A DNA stretch of 64,000 bases, taken from positions 13,040,220-13,104,219 of the forward strand of contig CP114483.1 in assembly GCA_027186245.1 (NCBI GenBank), written 5' to 3'. This document shows positions 11,341-23,099 of the stretch, piece after piece. Within the stretch, counting starts at the first letter, position 1; every line of letters begins with the position of its first letter. The notes beneath the pieces were generated by a model. It was not told the origin of the DNA. It worked only from the letters and a program-made list of their open reading frames with translations, and ran no database searches. The position numbers and the translations under genes are program-made. The stretch is from Coriaria nepalensis. Lineage: Eukaryota > Streptophyta > Magnoliopsida > Cucurbitales > Coriariaceae.

Positions 11341-13020
11341 AAGACAACAATGCATTCCTTTAGCCTTAAAAAGCATGTCATTCAGTCTTTTCATGTCATT
11401 AAATTGTTTGAAAGCACGTCGAACCAATTCTATGTTTGCATTTAAAACACGACTTTCATGCATAACTTGCAAATGATCTATTGAAGAAAACTATGCATTT
11501 TTTTAGCCTTAAAGTCGTATTCTTGCGTCTCTTTTAGTCATTAAATCATTCAATATCACTTCCTCCGAAATTCACAGTTTAAACATGACTTTCGTGCATA
11601 ACTTGCCGTTGATCGATTCAAGGCAACAACGCATTTGTTTAGCCTTAAAATCATGTCATTGAGTCTCTTGTAATCCTGAAATCATTTTAATTAATCCGAA
11701 CGAAATCTATTTTCGCCCTTCAAACATGATTTTCTTACATAACTTGCAATTAATCTATTGAAGGCAACAATGCATTCCTTTAGCCTTAAAAAGCATGTCA
11801 TTCAGTCTTTTCATGTCATTAAATTGTTTGAAAGCACGTCGAACCAATTCTATGTTTGCATTTAAAACACGACTTTCATGCATAACTTGCAAATGATCTA
11901 TTGAAGAAAACTATGTATTTTTTTAGGCTTAAAGTCGTATTCTTGCGTCTCTTTTAGTCATTAAATCATTCAATATCACTTCCTCCGAAATTCACAGTTT
12001 AAACATGACTTTCGTGCATAACTTGCCGTTGATCGATTCAAGGCAACAATGCATTTGTTTAGCCTTAAAATCATGTCATTGAGTCTCTTGTAATCCTGAA
12101 ATCATTTTAATTAATCCGAACGAAATCTATTTTCGCCCTTCAAACATGATTTTCTTACATAACTTGCAATTAATCTATTGAAGGCAACAATGCATTCCTT
12201 TAGCCTTAAAAAGCATGTCATTCAGTCTTTTCATGTCATTAAATTGTTTGAAAGCACGTCCAACAAATTCTATGTTTGCATTTAAAACATGACTTTCATG
12301 CATAACTTGCAAATGATCTATTGAAGAAAACTATGCATTTTTTTAGCCGTAAAGTCGTATTCTTGCGTCTCTTTTAGTCATTAAATCATTCAATATCACT
12401 TCCTCCGAAATTCACAGTTTAAACATGACTTTCGTGCATAACTTGCCGTTGATCGATTAAAGGCAACAACGCATTTGTTTAGCCTTAAAATCATGTCATT
12501 GAGTCTCTTGTAATCATGAAATCATTTTAATTAATCCGAACGAAATCTATTTTCGCCCTTCAAACATGATTTTCTTACATAACTTGCAATTAATCTATTG
12601 AAGACAACAATGCATTCCTTTAGCCTTAAAAAGCATGTCATTCAGTCTTTTCATGTCATTAAATTGTTTGAAAGCACGTCGAACCAATTTTATGTTTGCA
12701 TTTAAAACACGACTTTCATGCATAACTTGCAAATGATCTATTGAAGAAAACTATGCATTTTTTTAGCCTTAAAGTCGTATTCTTGCGTCTCTTTTAGTCA
12801 TTAAATCATTCAAAATCACTTCATACGAAATTCGCACTTTAAACATGACTTTCGTGCATAACTTGCCGTTGATCGATTCAAGGCAACAACGCATTTGTTT
12901 AGCCTTAAAATCATGTCATTGAGTCTCTTGTTGTCATGAAATCATTCTAATTAATCCGAACGAATTCAATTTTCGCCCTTCAAACATGATTTTCTTACAT
13001 AACTTGCAATTAATCTATTG
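11341..13020 (+). repeat. Four-monomer block p q r s, first copy (1680 bp)
   Basis: Monomers at 11341, 11761, 12181 and 12601 carry the p, q, r and s marks. The q copy at 11761 has TTTTAGGCTT like the chimeric monomer at 5461, but continues as an ordinary q, so it may preserve the state before the deletion. It is followed directly by a second copy of the same four monomers. Confidence 0.85.
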
Positions 13021-14700
13021 AAGACAACAATGCATTCCTTTAGCCTTAAAAAGCATGTCATTCAGTCTTTTCATGTCATTAAATTGTTTGAAAGCACGTC
13101 GAACCAATTCTATGTTTGCATTTAAAACACGACTTTCATGCATAACTTGCAAATGATCTATTGAAGAAAACTATGCATTTTTTTAGCCTTAAAGTCGTAT
13201 TCTTGCGTCTCTTTTAGTCATTAAATCATTCAATATCACTTCCTCCGAAATTCACAGTTTAAACATGACTTTCGTGCATAACTTGCCGTTGATCGATTCA
13301 AGGCAACAACGCATTTGTTTAGCCTTAAAATCATGTCATTGAGTCTCTTGTAATCCTGAAATCATTTTAATTAATCCGAACGAAATCTATTTTCGCCCTT
13401 CAAACATGATTTTCTTACATAACTTGCAATTAATCTATTGAAGGCAACAATGCATTCCTTTAGCCTTAAAAAGCATGTCATTCAGTCTTTTCATGTCATT
13501 AAATTGTTTGAAAGCACGTCGAACCAATTCTATGTTTGCATTTAAAACACGACTTTCATGCATAACTTGCAAATGATCTATTGAAGAAAACTATGTATTT
13601 TTTTAGCCTTAAAGTCGTATTCTTGCGTCTCTTTTAGTCATTAAATCATTCAATATCACTTCCTCCGAAATTCACAGTTTAAACATGACTTTCGTGCATA
13701 ACTTGCCGTTGATCGATTCAAGGCAACAATGCATTTGTTTAGCCTTAAAATCATGTCATTGAGTCTCTTGTAATCCTGAAATCATTTTAATTAATCCGAA
13801 CGAAATCTATTTTCGCCCTTCAAACATGATTTTCTTACATAACTTGCAATTAATCTATTGAAGGCAACAATGCATTCCTTTAGCCTTAAAAAGCATGTCA
13901 TTCAGTCTTTTCATGTCATTAAATTGTTTGAAAGCACGTCCAACAAATTCTATGTTTGCATTTAAAACATGACTTTCATGCATAACTTGCAAATGATCTA
14001 TTGAAGAAAACTATGCATTTTTTTAGCCGTAAAGTCGTATTCTTGCGTCTCTTTTAGTCATTAAATCATTCAATATCACTTCCTCCGAAATTCACAGTTT
14101 AAACATGACTTTCGTGCATAACTTGCCGTTGATCGATTCAAGGCAACAACGCATTTGTTTAGCCTTAAAATCATGTCATTGAGTCTCTTGTAATCATGAA
14201 ATCATTTTAATTAATCCGAACGAAATCTATTTTCGCCCTTCAAACATGATTTTCTTACATAACTTGCAATTAATCTATTGAAGACAACAATGCATTCCTT
14301 TAGCCTTAAAAAGCATGTCATTCAGTCTTTTCATGTCATTAAATTGTTTGAAAGCACGTCGAACCAATTCTATGTTTGCATTTAAAACACGACTTTCATG
14401 CATAACTTGCAAATGATCTATTGAAGAAAACTATGCATTTTTTTAGCCTTAAAGTTGTATTCTTGCGTCTCTTTTAGTCATTAAATCATTCAAAATCACT
14501 TCATACGAAATTCGCACTTTAAACATGACTTTCGTGCATAACTTGCCGTTGATCGATTCAAGGCAACAACGCATTTGTTTAGCCTTAAAATCATGTCATT
14601 GAGTCTCTTGTTGTCATGAAATCATTCTAATTAATCCGAACGAATTCAATTTTCGCCCTTCAAACATGATTTTCTTACATAACTTGCAATTAATCTATTG
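13021..14700 (+). repeat. Four-monomer block p q r s, second copy (tandem duplication)
   Basis: Monomers at 13021, 13441, 13861 and 14281 repeat those at 11341-13020 with very few changes. Differences seen are TTTTAGCCTT against TTTTAGGCTT, GATCGATTCAAG against GATCGATTAAAG, CCAATTCTAT against CCAATTTTAT, and AAAGTTGTAT against AAAGTCGTAT. The near identity points to a recent event. Confidence 0.88.
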
Positions 14701-15541
14701 AAGACAACAATGCATTCCTTTAGCCTTAAAAAGCAAGTCATTCAGTCTTTTCATGTCATTAAATTGTTTGAAAGCACGTCGAACCAATTCTATGTTTGCA
14801 TTTAAAACACGACTTTCATGCATAACTTGCAAATGATCTATTGAAGAAAACTATGCATTTTTTTAGCCTTAAAGTCGTATTCTTGCGTCTCTTTTACTCA
14901 TTAAATCATTCAATATCACTTCGTACGAAATTCGTAGTTTAAACATGACTTTCGTGCATAACTTGCCGTTGATCGATTCAAGGCAACAACGCATTTGTTT
15001 AGCCTTAAAATCATGTCATTGAGTCTCTTGTAGTCATGAAATCATTTTAATTAATCCGAACGAATTCTATTTTCGCCCTTCAAACATGATTTTCTTACAT
15101 AACTTGCAATTAATCTATTGAAGACAACAATGCATTCCTTTAGCCCTAAAAAGCAAGTCATTCAGTCTTTTCATGTCATTAAATTGTTTGAAAGCACGTG
15201 CAACAAATTCTATGTTTGCATTTAAAACATGACTTTCATGCATAACTTGCAAATGATCTATTGAAGAAAACTATGCATTTTTTTAGCCTTAAAGTCGTAT
15301 TCTTGCGTCTCTTTTAGTCATTAAATCATTCAATATCACTTCCTCCGAAATTCGCAGTTTAAACATGACTTTCGTGCATAACTTGCCGTTGATCGATTCA
15401 AGGCAACAATGCATTTGTTTAGCCTTAAAATCATGTCATTGAGTCTCTTGTAGTCATGAAATCATTCTAAATTAATCCGAACGAATTCTATTTTCGCCCT
15501 TCAAACATGATTTTCTTACATAACTTGCAATTAATCTATTG
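14701..15541 (+). repeat. Monomers of type t and v closing the left hexamer domain
   Basis: The monomer at 14701 has CTTTTACTC and TAGTCATG as in t. The one at 15121 has CACGTGCAAC with CAACAAATTC as in v (4621, 10921). Both carry AAGCAAGTC instead of AAGCATGTC. With the block p q r s before them they rebuild a full hexamer, so the second superunit was 6+6+6 monomers before the internal duplication. Confidence 0.75.
15469..15471 (+). other. 1-bp insertion in subunit C (AAA for AA)
   Basis: CTAAATTAATCCG replaces CTAATTAATCCG, and the array phase shifts by +1. The same insertion occurs at 16309-16311 two monomers on, so it marks copies of the same lineage. Confidence 0.9.
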
Positions 15542-18500
15542 AAGACAAAAATGCATTCCTTTAGCCTTAAAAAGCATGTCATTAAGTCTTTTCATGTCAT
15601 TAAATTGTTTGAAAGCACGTCGAACCAATTCTATGTTTGCATTTAAAACACGACTTTCATGCATAACTTGCAAATGATCTATTGAAGAAAACTATGCATT
15701 TTTTTAGCCTTAAAGTCGTATTATTGCGTCTCTTGTGGTCATTAAATCATTCAAAATCACTTCGTACGAAATTCGCAATTTAAACATGACTTTCGTGCAT
15801 AACTTGGCGTTCATCGATTCAAGGCAACAACGAATTTGTTTAGCCTTAAAATCATGTCATTGAGTCTCTTGTAGTCATGAAATCTTTTTAATTAATCCGA
15901 ACGAATTCTATTTTCGCCCTTCAAACATGATTTCTTACATAACTTGCAGTTAATCTATTGAAGACAACAATGCATTCCTTTAGCCTTAAAAAGCATGTCA
16001 TTCAGTCTTTTCATGTCATTAAATTGTTTGAAAGCACGTCGAACCAATTCTATGTTTGCATTTAAAAGACGACTTTCATGCATAACTTGCAAATGATCTA
16101 TTGGAGAAAACTATGCATTTTTTTAGCCTTAAAGTCGTATTCTTGCGTCTCTTTTAGTCATTAAATCATTCAATATCACTTCCTCCGAAATTCACAGTTT
16201 AAACATGACTTTCGTGCATAACTTGCCGTTGATCGATTCAAGGAAACAATGCATTTGTTTAGCCTTAAAATCATGTCATTGAGTCTCTTGTAGTCATGAA
16301 ATCATTCTAAATTAATCCGAACGAATTCTATTTTCGCCCTTCAAACATGATTTTCTTACATAACTTGCAATTAATCTATTGAAGACAAAAATGCATTCCT
16401 TTAGCCTTAAAAAGCATGTCATTCAGTCTTTTCATGTCATTAAATTGTTTGAAAGCACGTCGAACCAATTCTATGTTTGCATTTAAAACACGACTTTCAT
16501 GCATAACTTGCAAATGATCTATTGAAGAAAACTATGCATTTTTTTAGCCTTAAAGTCGTATTCTTGCGTCTCTTTTAGTCATTAAATCATTCAATATCAC
16601 TTCCTCCGAAATTCACAGTTTAAACATGACTTTCGTGCATAACTTGCCGTTGATCGATTCAAGGCAACAACGCATTTGTTTAGCGTTAAAATCATGTCAT
16701 TGAGTCTCTTGTAGTCATGAAATCATTTTAATTAATCCGAACGAATTCTATTTTCGCCCTTCAAACATGATTTTCTTACATAACTTGCAATTAATCTATT
16801 GAAGACAACAATTCATTCCTTTAGCCTTAAAAAGCATGTCATTCAGTCTTTTCATGTCATTAAATTGTTAGAAAGCACGTCGAACCAATTCTATGTTTGC
16901 ATTTAAAACACGACTTTCATGCATAACTTGCAAATGATCTATTGAAGAAAACTATGCATTTTTTTATCCTTAAAGTCGTATTATTGCGTCTCTTTTACTC
17001 ATTAGGTCATTCAAAATCACTTCATACGAAATTCGCACTTTAAACATGACTTTCGTGCATAACTTGCCGTTGATCGATTCAAGGCAACAACGCATTTGTT
17101 CAGCGTTAAAATCATGTCATTGAGTCTCTTATAGTCATGAAATCATTTTAATTAATCCGAACGAATTCTATTTTCGCCCTTCAAACATGATTTTCTTACA
17201 TAACTTGCAATTAATCAATTAAAGACAACAATGCATTCCTTTAGCCATAAAAAGCATGTCCTTCAGTCTTTTCATGTCATTAAATTGTTAGAAAGCACGT
17301 CGAACCAATTCTATATTTGCATTTAAAACACGACTTTCATGCATAACTTGCAAATGATCTATTGAAGAAACCTATGCATTTTTTTAGCCTTAAAGTCGTA
17401 TTCTTGCGTCTCTTTTAGTCATTAAATCATTCAATATCACTTCGTACGAAATTCGCAGTTTAAACATGACTTTTGTGCATAACTTGCCGTTGATCGATTC
17501 AAGGCAACAACGCATTTGTTTAGCCTTAAAATCATGTCATTGAGTCTCTTGTAGTCATGAAATCATTCTAATTAATCCGAACGAATTCTATTTTCGCCCT
17601 TCAAACATGATTTTCTTACATAACTTGCAATTAATCTATTGAAGACAACAATGCATTCCTTTAGCCTTAAAAAGCATGTCATTCAGTCTTTTCATGTCAT
17701 TAAATTGTTTGAAAGCACGTCGAACGAATTCTATGTTTGCATTTAAAACCCGACTTTCATGCATAACTTGCAAATGATATATTGAAGAAAACTATGCGTT
17801 TTTTTATCCTTAAAGTCGTATTCTTGCGTCTCTTTTAGTCATTAAATCATTCTATGTCACTTCGTACGAAATTCGCAGTTTAAACATGACTTTCGTGCAT
17901 AACTTGCCGTTGATCGATTCAAGTCAACAACGCATTTGTTTAGCCTTAAAATCATGTCATTGAGTCTCTTGTAGTCATGAAATCATTCTAATTAATCCGA
18001 ACGAATTCTATTTTCGCCCTTCAAACATGATTTTCTTACATAACTTGCAATTAATCTATTGAAGGCAACAATGCATTCCTTTAGCCTTAAAAAGCATGTC
18101 ATTCAGTCTTTTCATGTCATTAAATTGTTTGAAAGCACGTCCAACAAATTCTATGTTTGCATTTAAAACATGACTTTCATGCATAACTTGCAAATGATCT
18201 ATTGAAGAAACCTATGCATTTTTTTAGCCTTAAAGTCGTATTCTTGCGTCTCTTTTAGTCATTAAATCATTCAATATCACTTCGTACGAAATTCGCAGTT
18301 TAAACATGACTTTTGTGCATAACTTGCCGTTGATCGATTCAAGGCAACAACGCATTTGTTTAGCCTTAAAATCATGTCATTGAGTCTCTTGTAGTCATGA
18401 AATCATTCTAATTAATCCGAACGAATTCTATTTTCGCCCTTCAAACATGATTTTCTTACATAACTTGCAATTAATCTATTGAAGACAACAATGCATTCCT

Positions 18501-20581
18501 TTAGCCTTAAAAAGCATGTCATTCAGTCTTTTCATGTCATTAAATTGTTAGAAAGCACGTCGAACCAATTCTATGTTTGCATTTAAAACCCGACTTTCAT
18601 GCATAACTTGCAAATGATATATTGAAAAAAACTATGCATTTTTTTATCCTTAAAGTCGTATTCTTGCGTCTCTTTTAGCCATTAAATCATTCAATATCAC
18701 TTCGTACGAAATTCGCAATTTAAACATGACTTTCGTGCATAACTTGCCGTTGATCGATTCAAGGCAACAACGCATTTGTTTAGCCTTAAAATCATGTCAT
18801 TGAGTCTCTTGTAGTCATGAAATCATTTTTATTAATCCGAACGAATTCTATTTTCGCCCTTCAAACATGATTTTCTTACATAACTTGCAATTAATCTATT
18901 GAAGACAACAATGCATTCCTTTAGCCTTAAAAAGCAAGTCATTCAGTCTTTACATCTCATTAAATTGTTTGAAAGCACGTCGAACAAATTCTATGTTTGC
19001 ATTTAAAACCCGACTTTCATTCATAACTTGCAAATGATATATTGAAGAAAACTATGCATTTTTTTATCCTTAAATTGGTATTATTGCGTCTCTTTTAGTC
19101 ATTAAATCATTCAATATCACTTCGTACGAAATTCACAGTTTAAACATGACTTTCGTGCATAACTTGCCGTTGATCGATTCAAGGCAACAACGCATTTGTT
19201 TAGCCTTAAAATCATGTCATTGAGTCTCTTGTAGTCATGAAATCAATCTAATTAATCCGAACGAATTCTATTTTCGCCCTTCAAACATGATTTTCTTACA
19301 TAACTTGCAATTAATCTATTGAAGACAACAATGCATTCCTTTAGCCTTGAAAAGCATGTCATTCAGTCTTTTCATGTCATTAAATTGTTTGAAAGCACGT
19401 CGAACCAATTCTATGTTTGCATTTAAAACACGACTTTCATGCATAACTTGCAAAAGATCTATTGAAGAAAACTATGCATTTTTTTAGCCTTAAAGTCGTA
19501 TTATTGCGTCTCTTTTAGTCATTAAATCATTCAATATCACTTCGTACGAAATTCGCAGTTTAAACATGACTTTTGTGCATAACTTGCCGTTGATCGATTC
19601 AAGGCAACAACGCATTTGTTTAGCCTTAAAATCATGTCATTGAGTCTCTTGTAGTCATGAAATCATTTTTATTAATCCGAACGAATTATATTTTCGCCCT
19701 TCAAACATGATTTGTTTACATAACTTGCAATTAATCTATTGAAGACAACAATGCATTCCTTTAGCCTTAAAAAGCATGTCATTCAGTCTTTTCATGTCAT
19801 TAAATTGTTAGAAAGCACGTCGAACCAATTCTATGTTTGCATTTAAAACACGACTTTCATGCATAACTTGCAAATGATCTATTGAAGAAAACTATGCATT
19901 TTTTTAGCCTTAAAGTCGTATTATTGCGTCTCTTTTAGTCATTAAATCATTCAATATCACTTCGTACGAAATTCGCAGTTTAAACATTACTTTCGTGCAT
20001 AACTTGCCGTTGATCGATTCAAGGCAACAACGCATTTGTTTAGCCTTAAAATCATGTCATTGAGTCTCTTGTAATCATGAAATCATTTTAATTAATCCGA
20101 ACGAAATCTATTTTCGCCCTTCAAACATGATTTTCTTACATAACTTGCAATTAATCTATTGAAGACAACAATGCATTCCTTTAGCCTTGAAAAGCATGTC
20201 ATTCAGTCTTTTCATGTCATTAAATTGTTTGAAAGCACGTCGAACCAATTCTATGTTTGCATTTAAAACACGACTTTCATGCATAACTTGCAAATGATCT
20301 ATTCAAGAAAACTATGCATTTTTTTAGCCTTAAAGTCGTATTCTTGCGTCTCTTTTAGTCATTAAATCATTCAATATCACTTCGTACGAAATTCGCAGTT
20401 TAAACATTACTTTCGTGCATAACTTGCCGTTGATCGATTCAAGGCTACAACGCATTTGTTTAGCCTTAAAATCATGTCATTGAGTCTCTTGTAATCATGA
20501 AATCATTTTAATTAATCCGAACGAAATCTATTTTCGCCCTTCAAACATGATTTTCTTACATAACTTGCAATTAATCTATTG
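15542..20581 (+). repeat. Diverged monomers between the left domain and the first XYZW hexamer
   Basis: Twelve monomers that share fewer marks with their neighbours. The TCCTCC variant of subunit B disappears after the copy at about 16604. From about 17 kb rightward, subunit B has CTTCGTAC or CTTCATAC. Mixed types include GCGTTTTTTTATCC with TCTATGTCAC and CAAGTCAAC at 17642; TTCTATATTTGC with GAAACCTATGC at 17222; and TACATCTCATT at 18951. No gene or non-satellite sequence is present. Confidence 0.85.
16309..16311 (+). other. Second copy of the 1-bp insertion in subunit C
   Basis: Identical in context to the insertion at 15469-15471 and 840 bp away. It restores the +1 phase lost by the T deletion at 15931-15933. 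Confidence 0.9.
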
Positions 20582-21839
20582 AAGAGAACAATGCATTCCT
20601 TTAGCCTTAAAAAGCATGTCATTCAGTCTTTTCATGTCATTAAATTGTTAGAAAGCACATCGAACCAATTCTATGTTTGCATTTAAAACACGACTTTCAT
20701 GCATAACTTGCAAATGATATTGAAGAAAACTACGCATTTTTTTAGCCTTAAAGTCGTATTCTTGCGTCTCTTTTAGTTATTAAATCATTCAAAATCACTT
20801 CATACGAAATTCGCACTTTAAACATGACTTTCGTGCATAACTTGCCGTTGATCGATTCAAGGCAACAACGCATTTGTTTAGCCTTAAAATCATGTCATTG
20901 AGTCTCTTGTAGTCATGAAATCATTCCAATTAATCCGAACGAATTCAATTTTCGCCCTTCAAACATGATTTTCTTACATAACTTGCAATTAATCTATTGA
21001 AGACAACAATGCATTTCTTTAGCCTTAAAAAGCATGTCATTCAGTCTTTTCATGTCATTAAATTGTTAGAAAGCACGTCGAACCAATTCAATGTTTGCAT
21101 TTAAAACACGACTTTCATGCATAACTTGCAAATTAACTATTGAAGAAAACTATGCATTTTTTTAGCCTTAAAGTCGTATTGTTGCGTCTCTTTTGGTCAT
21201 TAAATCATTCGAAATCACTTCGTACGAAATTCGCAGTTTAAACATGACTTTCGTGCATAAGTTGCCGTTGATCGATTCAAGGCAACAACGCATTTGTTTA
21301 GCCTTAAAATCATGTCATGGAGTCTCTTGTAGTCATGAAATCATTCTAATTAATCCGAACGAATTCTATTTTCGCCCTTCAAACATGATTTTCTTACATA
21401 ACTTGCAATTAATCTATTGAAGACAACAATGCATTCCTTTAGCCTTAAAAAGCATGTCATTCAGTCTTTTCATGTCATTAAATTGTTTGAAAGCACGTCG
21501 AACAAATTCTATGTTTGCATTTAAAACCCGACTTTCATGCATAACTTGCAAATGATATATTGAAGAAAACTATGCATTTTTTTATCCTTAAAGTCGTATT
21601 ATTGCGTCCCTTTTAGTCATTAAATCATTCAATATCACTTCGTACGAAATTCACAGTTTAAACATGACTTTCGTGCACAACTTGCCGTTGATCGATTCAA
21701 GGCAACAACGCATTTGTTTAGCCTTAAAATCATGTCATTGAGTCTCTTGTAGTCATGAAATCATTCTAATTAATCCGAAGGAATTCTATTTTCGCCCTTC
21801 AAACATGATTTTCTTACATAACTTGCAATTAATCTATTG
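19742..21839 (+). repeat. Left copy of a 9.24-kb-offset segmental duplication
   Basis: The monomers at 19742, 20162, 20582 (X), 21000 (Y) and 21420 (Z) run in the same order as those at 28978, 29398, 29818, 30237 and 30657. Shared marks are AAACATTAC in the first two, CCTTGAAAAG in the second, AAGAGAACAATGC with the 2-bp deletion in X, and the whole Y and Z sets. The offset is 9236 to 9237 bp, 22 monomers less small deletions. Confidence 0.8.
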
Positions 21840-23099
21840 AAGACAATAATGCATTCCTTTAGCCTTAAAAAGCATGTCATTCAGTCTTTTCATGTCATTA
21901 AATTATTAGAAAGCACGTCAAACCAATTCTATGTTTGCATTTAAAACCTGACTTTCATGCATAACTTGCAAATGATCTATTGAAGAAAACTATGTATTTT
22001 TTTAGGCTTAAAGTCGTATTATTGCGTCTCTTTTGGTCATTAAATCATTCAAAATCACTTCGTACGAAATTCGCAGTTTAAACATGACTTTCGTGCATAA
22101 CTTGTCGTTGATCGATTCAAGGCAACAATGCATTTGTTTCGCCTTAAAATCATGTCATTGACTCTCTTGTAGTCATGAAATCATTCTAATTAATCCGAAT
22201 GAATTCTATTTTCGCCCTTCAAACATGATTTTCTTACATAACTTGCAATTAATCTATTGAAGACAACAATGCATTTCTTTAGCCTTAAAAAGCATGTCAT
22301 TCAGTCTTTTCATGTCATTAAATTGTTAGAAAGCACGTCGAACCAATTCAATGTTTGCATTTAAAACACGACTTTCATGCATAACTTGCAAATTAACTAT
22401 TGAAGAAAACTATGCATTTTTTTAGCCTTAAAGTCGTATTGTTGCGTCTCTTTTGGTCATTAAATCATTCGAAATCACTTCGTACGAAATTCGCAGTTTA
22501 AACATGACTTTCGTGCATAAGTTGCCGTTGATCGATTCAAGGCAACAACGCATTTGTTTAGCCTTAAAATCATGTCATGGAGTCTCTTGTAGTCATGAAA
22601 TCATTCTAATTAATCCGAACGAATTCTATTTTCGCCCTTCAAACATGATTTTCTTACATAACTTGCAATTAATCTATTGAAGACAACAATGCATTCCTTT
22701 AGCCTTAAAAAGCATGTCATTCAGTCTTTTCATGTCATTAAATTGTTTGAAAGCACGTCGAACAAATTCTATGTTTGCATTTAAAACCCGACTTTCATGC
22801 ATAACTTGCAAATGATATATTGAAGAAAACTATGCATTTTTTTATCCTTAAAGTCGTATTATTGCCTCCCTTTTAGTCATTAAATCATTCAATATCACTT
22901 CGTACGAAATTCACAGTTTAAACATGACTTTCGTGCACAACTTGCCGTTGATCGATTCAAGGCAACAACGCATTTGTTTAGCCTTAAAATCATGTCATTG
23001 AGTCTCTTGTAGTCATGAAATCATTCTAATTAATCCGAACGAATTCTATTTTCGCCCTTCAAACATGATTTTCTTACATAACTTGCAATTAATCTATTG
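20582..23099 (+). repeat. Hexamer HOR X-Y-Z-W-Y-Z (2518 bp)
   Basis: X (20582) has AAGAGAACAATGC, CACATCGAACC and a 2-bp deletion at the A-B joint. Y (21000, 22260) has CAAATTAACTATTG, GTATTGTTGCG, CATTCGAAATC and CATAAGTTGCC. Z (21420, 22680) has ACCCGAC and GCGTCCCTTT or GCCTCCCTTT. W (21840) has AATTATTAGAAAG, TTTTAGGCTT and TTGTCGTTGATC. The block is six monomers less 2 bp, and X begins again at 23100. Confidence 0.87.
20715..20722 (+). other. 2-bp deletion at the A-B joint, X monomer
   Basis: ATGATATTGAAG replaces ATGATCTATTGAAG. The same deletion occurs at about 23233-23240 and 29951-29958, always in X monomers that begin AAGAGAACAATGC, so it arose once and was copied. Confidence 0.9.

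Larger units (their letters stand above)
15121..16801 (+). repeat. Two-monomer repeat marked by a shared 1-bp insertion
   Basis: The monomers starting 15121 and 15961 both end with CTAAATTAATCCG (one extra A). Each is followed by a monomer starting AAGACAAAAATGC (15542 and 16382). This joint pattern recurs at an 840-bp period and indicates a dimer duplication. The monomer at 15542 also lost one T at 15931-15933, which restores the phase. Confidence 0.75.

Noticed and set aside
21193..21420. 75-codon open frame on the + strand, repeated unchanged at 22453-22680 and 23711-23938
   Set aside because: It starts at TTG, not ATG, and lies wholly inside Y-type satellite monomers. It is open because one T-to-G change turns the usual TGA in GTCATTGAGTC into GGA (GTCATGGAGTC). 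The three copies are identical because the Y monomer was duplicated. The related Y monomer at 30237 keeps the stop. No domain, signal peptide or gene context is seen.
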